Assembly (NCBI GenBank): GCA_973895155.1 | Contig: OZ316898.1 | Coordinates: forward strand, 13,826,001 to 13,890,000 | Reading direction: 5' to 3' | From: Marsupella aquatica | Taxonomy: Eukaryota > Marchantiophyta | Length of the DNA: 64,000 nt | Shown here: positions 47,048-57,375 of the stretch, piece after piece | How positions within the stretch are numbered: position 1 is the first letter of the stretch | Layout of the letters: every line of letters starts with the position of its first letter | Program-made: the position numbers and the translations under genes | The notes under the pieces: model-generated | Databases searched by the model: none | Told to the model about the DNA's origin: nothing | Seen by the model: the letters and a program-made list of their open reading frames with translations, nothing else

Positions 47048-47293
47048 TCATGACAATTCTTTCTTGGCACCAATGGTCGGGCGTTCTGTTTCCTGGATCT
47101 TGTTATTCTTTTCCTCTTCAGTGATTTGATGGTGCACCTTCCTCATCCTTTTGACATACATTTTGGGTGCATTCTTGATGGTGAATGGTTGTACGTCGAA
47201 CTTAAACACCAAAGGCGGCATCCACAAATCTTCCTCCATCATGAACGGTTTGTAAAACTTCGCACAGTCTTCAGACTTCAATTTTTTTTTCAA
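47048..47293 (-). CDS. small ORF upstream of gag
   Basis: A minus-strand frame of about 81 codons in the leader between the primer site and gag: Lys-rich start, MMEEDLWMPPLVFKFDVQPF, NAPKMYVKRMRKVHHQI and a charged end. It begins at a non-ATG codon as delimited, and an in-frame ATG follows within ~20 codons. Some Tat-lineage elements have an ORF upstream of gag; this may be a remnant of one. No domain recognised; it may also be chance. Confidence 0.35.
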   Translation of the reverse strand: MKKKLKSEDCAKFYKPFMMEEDLWMPPLVFKFDVQPFTIKNAPKMYVKRMRKVHHQITEEEKNNKIQETERPTIGAKKELS

Positions 47294-47353
47294 TTTCCAA
47301 TCTATTGGCGAAACTTCAATCTGCTGTCTTCATAACTCGATTTCTTAATTTAT

Positions 47354-47371
47354 TCCCCGGCAGCGGCACCA
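47354..47371 (-). other. primer binding site (tRNA-Asp type)
   Basis: The minus strand reads TGGTGCCGCTGCCGGGGA, nine bases after the 5' LTR end. It differs at two positions from the tRNA-Asp complementary site typical of Tat/Athila elements. It fixes the element's orientation and the LTR boundary. Confidence 0.88.
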
Positions 47372-47380
47372 AAAAGAATA

Positions 47381-48374
47381 TGTGGTAAGCATTTTAGATG
47401 AAACTTGTATAAAACGTATCTTAGAAACTCAAATTCGTTCCCGTAGGGAATAAAGGAAATCAACCTATGATATTATTAAGGTCTTTGAGATCTTTAGAAG
47501 TCTCTTCCCTTACACACCTACTATATCTCACTCAGAATATTTATGATCAATCGTTTTAATATAGAAACTCTCAGATTATCGCTCATTCTCAATAGAAGTT
47601 TGATTTTCGTTCCATTCCTAAATTCCTTATACTCAACAGAGATCGGCTTTACATTAGGGATTTTCACTGTAATTCTCTAAACTCTAGATTTCAGAACTTT
47701 ACTCATATTTTTCCATACAAAACCAAAGAAACGTTTTCTTAAAATGTATTCATTCATTCCAAGGTTTACAAGAAAGACACGAAGGAAATCATGAATAACA
47801 ATAGAATTTGGGTGGTGCATTTTCTCATTTCTGCGATTCTTCCTCCTTAGCCCAACCTGGCATGAGGAAAAGACCCAAACTAGTCACAAATTATTTCCAA
47901 AGAATTGAAATGACAAGGCAATTTTGCTTGGGAGTTCAATTATAATTATACTCCCTCAGTCTCAAATCAAAGAGATTTGAAAAGGTTACTAAAACTACCT
48001 CCTAACTAACTATTAATTGAAGATCTGAAGAGGTGAGTAGTTCCAACTACTTTCCTAAGCTAAGACTCCTAATGATGGCTAAACTAGTTTAACTAAGCTA
48101 AATTCTATCTAATGAGCTCAATCTAGGAAAAGGGAGAGAAAAAATGGTTTAAGAGAAGTTGAACCACAATTCAACTTAAAACGCCTGAGTGATGCTTTCG
48201 ATATAAAAACAATTGTCGATTAAAAAGGATCCTTCAATGTGAAAGCAGTTTTAGAGCTTTAACTCCTTCATCTTCTTTAAATAACTTCATTTGTCGCTTA
48301 AAAGGTTTCAAAAGTTTTGAAAAATGTAGATTGAATACTCCTTTAGAACACTTCCTCAAAAAGGGCTTTCCACA
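47381..48374 (-). repeat. 5' LTR of the gypsy element
   Basis: 994 bp with TGTGG...CCACA ends, matching 31,114-32,095. Drives transcription in the minus direction in family members. Next to it on the right is the target duplication AGAGG (48,375-48,379). Confidence 0.96.
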
Positions 48375-48530
48375 AGAGGTCCCTTCCAAAATTCAAGACT
48401 CCACAGTGCGCCACATCATCATGATGCGCTGCAAACAGGTACTAATTGGTTTACAAAAGAAAATTACTTCAACATTCGTGTTTGCGGCAGGATTTTGGTA
48501 AAATTGAGGATGCCATGCCGTAAACCTTGA
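48375..48530 (+). repeat. dispersed ~200-bp repeat, copy 4 (right piece)
   Basis: Continues the repeat interrupted at 31,113: AGGTCCCTTCCAAAATTCAA, then CCACAGTGCGCCACATCATC, AACATTCGTGTTTGCGGCA and GAGGATGCCATGCCGTAAA. It shows that the gypsy element landed inside a pre-existing repeat copy. Confidence 0.8.
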
Positions 48531-48622
48531 TGTAAAAATGTTTCAAAAATAACCGTTTTATTTACCCTGAGTAACTGACTGTTCAATAAGGAGTAGGCCC
48601 ACCCTCCATTTTATTTACCTCT

Positions 48623-48728
48623 AGTAACCAACTGCCCACACTTTTTTGTGAATTGTAGTTCAATTCTATAATTAAATCTTGTTGCCCAAGTAACCGACTG
48701 CCCACCCTCATTCTGAATTGTGGTTCAA
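48623..48728. repeat. imperfect ~66-bp direct repeat
   Basis: AGTAACCAACTGCCCAC...GAATTGTAGTTCAAT (48,623) recurs as AGTAACCGACTGCCCAC...GAATTGTGGTTCAAT (48,689). A weaker first copy starts near 48,563. Confidence 0.75.
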
Positions 48729-48730
48729 TA

Positions 48731-50598
48731 TATTGAGTAAGTAAATCTCTCTCCGAGAGCTCTGCAACTTGAGTACTAGTAAACATGAGCATCAACATTA
48801 GTATAGTAACTTCCCAATTTCATGGGTTTGATAGGAAGGTCCCGCACCTAAGCACACCAACTAGGTGAGCTATGTGAGTTCTTAGAAATTATGGATCCAG
48901 TATATGCTCCAAATCTTAATCCTTTTTGTACGATGAAAATACAATTTGCTGAGATGGGAGCTTTCATGAGCAGGCATCTGGAATGGTCTCTGGAACTTTC
49001 ATGAGCAGGCCTAGCATGGGAAGTCCCTCGACAAATACTACCGTTGTTGAGATGAGGACCACCACTGAATAGATGGCAGCATGCACACCTATTGACATCT
49101 TCCCTTGTGTCAATATATTGATCAAGCGGGCCGGTACTACTGCTGTCCCTGGATCATCACTATTCGCAACAAATGCTAGTCAGAGCAAGGACCTGGACCA
49201 GGCAAGAACTTCAGATAATAACAAATTGATTGTTGTTCAAATCAATCTTCTCGTGCCCATGTAAATGGTCAGTTTCAAAGTGAAGCAACACAGCATGGCA
49301 GTTAAGAATCACGTTACTTCAGCGGCAGAAGGTAACTGGAAAAATAGCAAACTTCCTTAACAAACTAAGAGACTGAAGTGCTTGAATTTTGTAACAGTCT
49401 AAATATCTTCAACTCGTCCTCAGATTACTAGCGTTGGTCGAGTCACCAATCCTAAGGATTGACTCCCTCAGTGTTTCGTTAGAGAGTCCAACTAGTGCTC
49501 TCGCTGATGCTTTTCAAGTGCACAAATCGTTCTTACAAAATTTATTGTCAAAGAGACATCAGCTCGGCCCAAACAATATGCTTGATAGGATACGATCTGA
49601 GTCATCACCGTTTGGGCATAATGATTAACTCTTGAAGAAATAAACGATATACTCCAAATGTCATTGACTCATTTGTCATGCTGGCAGGTCTCATACTCAT
49701 CAAAGATTTTGTTGCAATATGCTGTACTACAAAGGTTATCAATTCAAACAGCACGGGATGGAGGTCAGATGCTGCACACATAATCTCAAATTGAAACAGG
49801 GGTTGGAATCAAATATCTGAAAGTAGATTTTGCATGATACACAACAAATGAAGTGTCCTCAAATTGAAGAAAAGAATCGGGGTGGATGGGAACTGAAATT
49901 GAGGAACCATTCTGCATATTGAACCAACGTAGACCTCAAGACATCATCGTGCAGTCATATCTCTGGATGATTGTTTGAATTTTTTCAGTGGAGCCCACAA
50001 CTTTGAAACAATTGCCATGGTGGGATGGGTCCATATTTGATAGTGAAGTGTTGCGGAATCTTTGTTGGATGAATTTGAATGATGAGCCAAGTGTTGTGAA
50101 TTGTCGCTAAAAGCTGGTTGAAAATTCTGAGTCCGCTGGAATTCAATGATGCGCGAGCATGATTGAAATATGGGAGAATATTGAAAGAGAAATTGAAGCC
50201 TTTGTTTAGACCATCACCATTTGGAGCACGTATTGTGATGGTCAGCTCACGACTGGGATCACTTAAGGTAATATAATGTGGACTAACATTTCTTTCAGCA
50301 TTTGTCTCTACTATACTGCATCACTATACCACCCGGAAAAGGATTGAGATAGGAGGAGCAAGGTGGGAAAGGAAAGGTTCGTAGGTCCGACTTGACATTG
50401 GAAATGAATCCGGCGCCTTTCGCTGTAGCTCACTTGATTCTCGAGGCCATTCTGCCATGTGGAGATAGTCTACTGACAGCATAGCTCTACTTTACAAAAC
50501 TTGTGAAATTAGATTTCTTACAGACTAGCAAGACCTCTCTCGAAAGAACAAGATGTTGTGTATAAATCAATTACCTATTCTCAAATTTGTATGGACAC
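48731..50598. other. intergenic region left of the copia element
   Basis: No gene recognised. A short duplication, CTTTCATGAGCAGGC, occurs at 48,961 and 48,996. Open frames are short and lack motifs. Confidence 0.5.
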
Positions 50599-50941
50599 TG
50601 TTGAGCATAGACGATACTCGTAACTGTAAGCACATGACACATCCAACGCGCAAGTAGTCGACACAAGAGATACGTGGTTCACCTCCTCGAGGCTACGTCC
50701 ACGGGAACACACAAGAGAGCTTTACTGAACTCTAAGCCCGTTGGCTAAATCAAGTCTCCACAGTGTAAGCTCTCCTCATCTCTCAAGTGGCCCTATAACA
50801 ATGAGCCTAAGTTCCACTTATCCAAGCAAACACCACTTGGCATATAGTGTGCATCCTAGTTAACCTAACCACGTCTCCAACTATGATTAGCCTAACTACG
50901 GTTACATGTCGTAACCCTAGACCTTGAGTAAATACCTAACA
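50599..50941 (-). repeat. 3' LTR of the copia element
   Basis: 343 bp. The plus strand runs from TGTTGAGCATAG to AATACCTAACA. It is the reverse complement of the solo LTR at 29,653-29,995, with scattered substitutions. Confidence 0.93.
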
Positions 50942-50954
50942 ATCTTCCCCTTGA
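50942..50954 (-). other. copia polypurine tract
   Basis: The minus strand reads CAAGGGGAAGAT immediately before the LTR start TGTTAGG. Position and composition are as expected for the plus-strand primer. Confidence 0.8.
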
Positions 50955-51134
50955 CTCTGGTCTAGGGGAGGGTAATACTGCTAACCTATATGATTCCTCA
51001 ACGGGAAGTTTTGGATAAAAACCAACATGGTTTCCCCTCTCTAACTAGAGCAAACCAGAACTAAGCCGTAGCCTATTACTAGGAGTGACGAAGAGCATAT
51101 ATCAGTAATTACAGCAAATGTTAAGAAAAAACCC

Positions 51135-53039
51135 TTACTTGTGACGCAATTGCAAAACCTGGAGCACGTCACGATGTCTAGAGAAACTTTCCAAAGGAAT
51201 CACTTTGGTAAATGCGTCAGCTGGGTTGAGTTTACCGTCTATCTTGACTAGCTCAAACAAATTATCAGACACAGCCTGTCTGATAAAATGGTACCTCACG
51301 TCGATGTGCTTCACTCTACTATCCATCACCTGGTTCACAGCAAGGTGGAGCGCACTTTGACTATCACAATGGAGCTTCACATTCCCCTGTGGCAATCCCA
51401 TTTCAGTGATAAGTCTATCCAACCAAATCGCTTCCTTTGCTGCTTCCGCTGCTGCAACATACTCCGCTTCTGTAGTAGACTGAGCAATACACTTATGCAT
51501 CCACCGCCAAGTGTGAACATGTACCTTGTTGTTGATCTCCTTCGGTCCAGATCTTGTCCATAGTCAGAATCTACATAGCCAATCAATGATCTCGCATTCT
51601 TTGCATTTGCATCAAATAAAAGACCATGATCCACAGTACCCTTCAAGTGCCTGATAATCCACTTCACTGCTTCCCAGTGTACCTTCCCTGGATTTGACAT
51701 GTACATGCTCACCTTGCCCATAGCCATGGCAAGATCAGGTCTAGTGCAAGTCATCAAATACATAAGACCTCCCACTGCCTTATCATAAGGAACTTTTGAC
51801 ATCAGCCCCTTCTCTGTCGCATCTGTGGGACAAAAAGCTGATGACTATTTGAAGTGTGCAACCAAAAGGGTACTTACTGGCTTGCTATCCCCCATGTTGA
51901 ACCTAGCAATTACCTTCCTTGCATAACTGCTTTGTGTCAACCATAGCTTACCAACCTCCAAGTCCCTAGTGATCTCCATACCCAAAATCCTCTTAGCTGG
52001 CCCTAGGTCCTTCATCTTAAACTCTGCACTTAGCAGTACCTTAAGCTTAACAATCTCAGACCTATCCTTGGCCGCAATAAGCATGTCATCCACATAAAAT
52101 ACTAAAACAATGAACCCAAAGACAACATTCTTCACCGGTTTCAAATATACACAAGGGTCAAACACACTCCTGTGAAAAACTTGTGACCGAATCAAATCAT
52201 CAAATCGCTTGTTCCACTGTCTTGGTAACTGCTTCAACCCATACAAGGATTTCAACAATTTGCAAAGTAACCAATTCCTATTATCTTCTCTTCACAAAAC
52301 CTAGCGGCTGTCTCATGAAGATCACCTCTTCCAAGGTGCCATAGAGGAAAGCTGTGACAACATCCATCTGATCTAGCAGCAGACCAAACATTACAACAAG
52401 CACACACAATAGCCGTATTGTAGAGTACTTAGCAACTGGTGAGAAGACCTCATTGTAATCCACACCTTTCTCTTGTGTGAATCCCTTTGTTACTAAGCTA
52501 GCCTTGTAGACCTTCGATCCACCTCCTGCGGAATTATCCTTTAGCTTGTAAATCCACTTGCTGTCCACCACTTGCTGACCCTTAGGCAGCTTAACAAGCT
52601 CCCAAGTTTTGTTGTCCTTCAATGACTGCATCTCCGTTTGCATTGCTGCAGTCCACTTCTGCTTCTCCTTTGAAGCACTTGCCTCATGAAATGAAGAAGG
52701 TTCCCCTTCTTCCAAAATTAACGCATCACCCTCATCATCAGCTGCAAAATCATCCTCTTGCAGTTGAGATGAATCAACCCACTGTCCATACCTAGGAGGA
52801 GCACATACAGTGCGACCAGATGTTCTTCTAGTTGATGACTCCGATTGAATTGCATCTACTGGTACAATTTGAAGCTCAGCAACATCCACTTGCTGCTCAC
52901 CAGCATCAACAACCTCCTCTTGTTCCTCTGGCACAGGAATCAACTCCATGCTTGGAGCACCTCCTTCTCTCTGATCATGCACTTCATGATCAATCTCCCC
53001 CTCAACAAGATTCGAGATAGGAGATTTTTCCTTTGTCAA
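51135..53039 (-). pseudogene. copia reverse transcriptase and RNase H
   Basis: RT motifs in order: WTAAMQTEMQSLKDNKTWELV, KWIYKLK, VTKGFTQEKGVDYNEVFSPV, DVVTAFLYG, LLKSLYGLKQ, and the catalytic VFYVDDMLIA box (intact YVDD). Then VGGLMYLMTCTRPDLAMAMG and RNase H with GYVDSDYGQDLDRRRS, STTEAEYVAAAEAAKEAIWL and HCDSQSALHLA. Breaks: frameshifts near 52,270 and 51,490 and a TAG at 51,845-51,847. The part before RT is a low-complexity acidic linker, with a further frameshift near 53,030. It cannot be translated as one protein. Confidence 0.93.
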
Positions 53040-54375
53040 TTCGGGAGACTTGAGTATTCTCCCCCTCCTTCAATAATCTGGATTCATTGAAGGAAACATC
53101 CCTACTGACAACGAGCTTACAGGCAATAGGATCCCATAGCCTGTAGGCCTTCACACCACTCTGATACCCAAGAAAAATACATTTCTTGGATGTAGGATCC
53201 AACTTGGTCCTATTCTGCTTTGGTGTGAGAGCATATGCATCACTTCCAAAAACTACCAAGCCATGATAGTCTGCTTGCCACTTATAACGCATTTCAAATG
53301 GCGTTTTAAAATTGATTGCACTAGAAGAAGAAAGATTTACCAAATAAGCTGCAGTATTGACAGCTTCTGCCCAAAATTCCTGTGGTAAACCTGATTGGCT
53401 CAGCATACTCCGTGACCGCTCCAATAGTGTTCGATTGAGCCTCTCAGCGACACCATTCTACTGCAGAGTATAAATTATGGTGAGATGATGAGTTATCCTC
53501 TGTTCTGCACAGTACTCTTCAAATTCTATTGAAGTGTACTCACCGCCGTTGTCTGACCTTAGACTCTTCACCCTTGTATCCAAATACTTAATAGTATTTC
53601 CTGTCTGATTCTCCACTTGGGCCTTCCACTTTGTAAAAATGGATAAGACATCAGACTTATGCATCATGAAATAAATCCATACAAATCTTGAGTAATCGTC
53701 AATAAAGGATACATAGTACAATTTTCCAGAATGTGAGGAAGTCGGGGATGGTCCCCACACATCACTATGTATGTACTCAAGAACCGCTTTGGAACGATGA
53801 GTTCCAACACCGAAAGCACGACGATGCTGCTTTCCAAAAATGCAATGCTCACAGAAATCCAATTTACAAGACTGCAAATCAGAAATGAGCCCATTCTTCC
53901 GCAAGATAGCCAAACCCTTCTCACTCATGTGGCCTAGCCGTGAATGCCACAGTTGAGTTATTTCCTCGTGAGACTTGGTTACATTGGCCTCTCCACATAC
54001 TATATTGTCCTGCAACACATACAAATTCTTTTGTCTGCTCCCCTTCAAAATCACTGTCTCTCCCAACATGACTTGAAGTTCACCATCAATTATTTGTCAT
54101 TGATGACCATTTGTATCCAACACACCGAGTGAAATCAAATTCTTACGCATGCCGAGTACAAACCTGACTCCGAACACTGTGCGCACAATGTCATCAAACA
54201 TTTGAATCTTTATAGACCCAATACCCTCAACTCGACATGAGTGATCATTTCCCATCAAAACTAAACCATTTGACACAGAATAAGAATTGAAATACTCGCA
54301 AATGTAACAAATGTGAAAGGAGCAAGCACAATCAAGAATCCACACATCATTTGCTCTCCTCGATGATGTGCACAA
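53040..54375 (-). pseudogene. copia integrase with GAG-pre-integrase domain
   Basis: One frame with in-frame stops at 54,097-54,099 (TGA) and 53,458-53,460 (TAG). Contains the protease-like WILDCACSFHI block, where family members have a D-S/T-G site and this copy has DCA. The pre-integrase finger follows (LWHSRLGHMSEKGLAIL, then CEHCIFGKQHR), and the integrase core has the first Asp in YIHSDVWGP, the second in RSDNGGEY and the Glu in NGVAERLNRT. The TAG lies where the family has Gln before NGVAER, so it is most simply a CAG-to-TAG change. Confidence 0.9.
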
Positions 54376-54390
54376 GGCATACTCTTGACT

Positions 54391-55411
54391 TCATAAAACA
54401 TACTCATCATTGAGTAAATCAACTTCTCCATCAGCACTAGCCACATTGGCTGATGAAGATTCAGCTGCCTTACCCTTACAATCTCTCTTAACGTGGCCAA
54501 CCTTGTGACACTTCCAGCAGACTACTGGCTTTCTCTCTTGGGACTTCCCCCTTGAAGCAAATATTGTCCTAGATTTACTTCGTTTCTTGCCATTTGTGCG
54601 CTGCTCGGGATGTTGCTGTGACCTCCCACGATTCACATTCAAGGCAGCACCAGATGACGATACTGTCTGGGCTTGACCCAACTTCTTTTGTGCATCATCT
54701 AACAGCAAAGAGCTTACCACCTCATCGTATAAAATAGACTTCAAGTCTCTATACAAGAGAACCTACTTCAAACCCTGATAAGATGGGGGAAAGGAGCTGA
54801 GAAGCAAGGCCTTGTCCTCTTCTTCAATGCCCTTACCGAGATTAGACAAATCAACAGCTAGGCTGTCAAATTCATCCAAGTGATCCTTGAGCTTGTTCCC
54901 CTCTTTGAGCCGAAGGCTTATTAAGAGAGACTTCTTGTACAATCGATCTGATGCATCCTCCCGATAGTACTTCTCCCTTAGGGCTTTGAATAGAGATGCA
55001 CAATCCGCGTAGTCATCCAACTTCTTGATGATATGCGGCTTCAGATAAAGCATCACCGCATTCACTGCAATTACTTGTTCCTGCCTCCACCTCTTTAGTG
55101 GAATCTCCTCCTCATCATCGTACATCTCTCGTGTAGAGAGAAGATGATCTAGACCCATAGCGCGAAGAACTCCTTTCACTTGCTTCTCCCAGAGCAAGTA
55201 GTCCGTACGCCCATCATACTTTTCCACCTCAAACTTGACACCTCCAAACCTGGATGCCATCTGTTTTTCCTTCACAATCCCTTCTACTCGCTGCACTGGT
55301 GATTGTACCGGTGTCATCTGTGCTTCCTCCTGCTCCTCTCTCCTCCTCAAACTGTCATGGTGATCCTCGTGCTTCAAGATCCACTTCTTCAAAAATCTCC
55401 TCCGAATCACT
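54391..55411 (-). pseudogene. copia gag with CCHC zinc knuckle
   Basis: Capsid-type gag domain: KFEVEKYDGRTDYLLWEKQVKG, then LKPHIIKKLDDY, LKEGNKLKDHLDEFDSLAVDL and ALLLSSFPPSYQGLK, an in-frame TAG (54,763-54,765), then a basic linker and one knuckle CWKCHKVGHVKRDC, ending at a TGA (54,391-54,393). Gag forms the particle and binds element RNA. The start codon is uncertain because the upstream frame changes near 55,340. A copia gag usually starts within ~100-200 bp of the 5' LTR, which is missing here. Confidence 0.88.
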
Positions 55412-56200
55412 CATGTAAGAATGCAAGAAAAAATGACGTTTTTTCAACTTCTTCAAAAAACTCAAAACTTATCACCGCCGCATAGCCCACAAGCCTAGCT
55501 CTCCAATGCTGAAAATCAGAATCGAAACCAAACTCCGACGTAAAAGTTATTCACTTTTTGGTCGGGGTGGGTAAAACTTGGAATTCTCCCCTGTTTTGAC
55601 CACCTCGGGGAATAACCAAAAAGTGAAATAGTACACGACGTCGGAAATGCAATTCAATTTGTGCACCGCATTGCCAACTCTGATGGCTAGCAACTTGCCG
55701 AGGACGAAGGAAAAAAGTTACCTTTTGGCGGACAGAATCTTCGACGGACGGCCGAAAACACGCTCTCTATTTTTCAGGAATATTCCTGCACAGAGCAGTA
55801 GGGCTCACAGGGGGCCGTTCCCCCTATCCAAGCGGTTAAAGTGGAGGGCGGCAGGTCCCGGGATGCGGCAACCATTGGGGAGGGAGGAAAATAAATAACA
55901 ATTCAGGCCTAAAGGGGGTTTAAAGCCCCTTTCGGGAAAAAACAAGGTGGATGGGGTCGGGCCGGGGTGGAAGACGAGTGCGTAGGCAGGGAGGGCGTAC
56001 GATTGGGCCAGGCCAGGAATACCGGGCAGCCGCCATGGCTGCGGGCTGCCGAGGAGAGGGGCCGGGGCACGGAAGTCGCATCAGCAACTAAGGGCAGGCG
56101 GAAGTCGGCCGGCGGGGGGGGTGCGCACACCAGGGTTTAGGGTAGGGCGGGAGGGCAGGAGTCGCGATGGGGAGGGAGGGACGACGTATTAGGGAGGGAT
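55412..56200. other. G+C-rich unannotated spacer
   Basis: Follows the truncated copia end. Holds a small foldback (55,551-55,626) and G-rich DNA with open frames of biased composition that look incidental. No motif recognised. Confidence 0.5.
55551..55626. repeat. foldback (inverted repeat)
   Basis: Perfect 12-bp inverted arms TCACTTTTTGGT (55,551-55,562) and ACCAAAAAGTGA (55,615-55,626), with further imperfect pairing inside (TAAAAC versus GTTTTGA). Could be a tiny TIR remnant or a hairpin. No target duplication found. Confidence 0.8.
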
Positions 56201-56260
56201 CGTGTGTGTATACACACACGACCAGGTGTGTGCACACGATGGTGTGTGTATACACACACC
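56201..56260. repeat. three consecutive palindromes
   Basis: CGTGTGTGTATACACACACG (56,201-56,220) and GGTGTGTGTATACACACACC (56,241-56,260) are perfect 20-bp palindromes. GTGTGCACAC (56,228-56,237), also palindromic, lies between them. They are strong cruciform or Z-DNA-prone sequences, with no gene attached. Confidence 0.95.
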
Positions 56261-56382
56261 AAGTAACCCCCCTAAAAAAACCGCAAAAGTGCCCCCCAAG
56301 AATACAAAGGATTTAACCACTCAGGGCCCCAAATCACCCCGGCACCGGTAAGGGCCCCAAGTAAATCAGTTTCCAATGCGAG

Positions 56383-56385
<3 letters not shown>

Positions 56386-56475
<90 letters not shown>
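56386..56475. repeat. (GA)~45 microsatellite
   Basis: About 90 bp of uninterrupted GA dinucleotides, ending ~165 bp left of the CACTA terminus. The length is probably variable and may be mis-sized in assembly. Confidence 0.97.
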
Positions 56476-56477
<2 letters not shown>

Positions 56478-56640
56478 TATTTTTTGAGCAAGAAATTGGC
56501 CCGTAAGAAATCCAAAAATGCTTGTGGAAATCAAACGAAAAGAGCTTGCACCTTATAACCTTCGGATTACGATGAGGAATCAGAAGCCGATCTCGGTGGG
56601 TTGGAAAGATTTGAGCACCCGCACTGTTTGCTGGTCAATC

Positions 56641-56661
56641 CACTAGTACATTTTTGGTCTC
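56641..56661. repeat. CACTA terminal inverted repeat (left)
   Basis: Begins CACTAGTACATTTTTGG. CACTA termini define this superfamily. The partner repeat lies outside the window. Confidence 0.75.
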
Positions 56662-56689
56662 TTTTCGATACTCAAATCGCGGCTTCTTT

Positions 56690-57200
56690 GACCCGTCCAA
56701 AACCGAACGCATCGGACAAATTCCGATATTAAACCCATCGTAAATTCCAATTCAAAATATATCAGAACTCAAGGTACCGATGAAAAATGCATCGCAAACT
56801 ATATCCCATACCAGCACTATCGGACAATGTCCAAAATTAATAGCATCGCAAAGAGACAACAAAAGTAAGGCTTTAGCTTCCGATGCAATAACACTCGGAC
56901 CTAAGGCTCGTTGGAAAAACAAATGGACATGGTCCGATATTTAAAACAACGGACATAATATTGGGAAAGATATTGCTTCAGAACCTAGGTGCGATAGTAA
57001 AAGTATCGGAAGGTGTCCGAAGGTAAGCATATCGGACCCCTCCTTCGTCATTTTTGCCAAGAGGTCCGATGTTTTCTGGAATGGAAAAATGTTTCCGATA
57101 GGTTTTGAATCGCATGTGTCCTGTCATTTTCAATATCGGAAAGAGGTTTAGTTCTCCGGCCGAGTACCGATGCCTGTGCGATGTAGATTCCATGGGATTG
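56690..57200. repeat. CACTA subterminal repeat region
   Basis: About 18 occurrences in ~510 bp, in both orientations, of (C/T)ATCG(G/C)A. Most are TATCGGAC or CATCGCA and their complements TCCGATA and TGCGATG. In En/Spm elements such subterminal motifs bind the element's accessory DNA-binding protein and are required for excision. The motif here differs in sequence, as expected between families. Confidence 0.8.
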
Positions 57201-57375
57201 ACAATGGGACATTGTATTGTGGTCATGGTTTGATTATGGATACTTGTAGCAATATAGTTTATGCAATGGTAGAGAGTGAGAACACATGAAATGCCGATAA
57301 ATATGTAATGCCAATAAAATAGCCACAAATAAGATGGTAGGGGTTAGCTACACCTTTGATGTACCAGATATTGAT

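Larger units (their letters stand above)
31114..48374 (-). mobile_element. complete Ty3/gypsy retrotransposon (Tat/Athila-like), nested insertions
   Basis: A 17,261-bp element delimited by ~980-bp LTRs with TGTGG...CCACA ends and a perfect 5-bp target duplication AGAGG (31,109-31,113; 48,375-48,379). On the minus strand the order is 5' LTR, primer site complementary to tRNA-Asp, small ORF, gag with zinc knuckles, protease, RT, RNase H, integrase, accessory ORF, purine tract, 3' LTR. The tRNA-Asp primer site and the ORF after integrase point to the Tat/Athila branch. Five younger insertions lie inside: TIR elements C, B, E and D, and a 3.1-kb LTR-like segment in pol. Without them the element would be ~11.4 kb, normal for the lineage. 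All ORFs carry stops, frameshifts or a mutated active site, so it cannot move on its own. The two LTRs differ at roughly 4% of positions by eye. Confidence 0.95.
50599..55411 (-). mobile_element. Ty1/copia retrotransposon, 5'-truncated
   Basis: Minus-strand element with domain order gag, zinc knuckle, integrase, RT, RNase H, 3' LTR; the order integrase before RT defines copia. The 3' LTR is present (50,599-50,941), but no matching 5' LTR or initiator-Met-type primer site exists to the right of gag, so the 5' end is missing and the right boundary (~55,411) is approximate. The polyprotein carries at least five in-frame stops and three frameshifts. The same LTR occurs alone at 29,653-29,995. Confidence 0.92.

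Noticed and set aside
55647-56130. Proline-rich or mixed ORFs in the G+C-rich spacer left of the CACTA element
   Set aside because: Both strands are open because of G+C content; no domain, start context or splice evidence.
56334-56558. Leu/Ser- and Arg/Glu-repeat ORFs over the GA tract
   Set aside because: Translations of a microsatellite, not genes.
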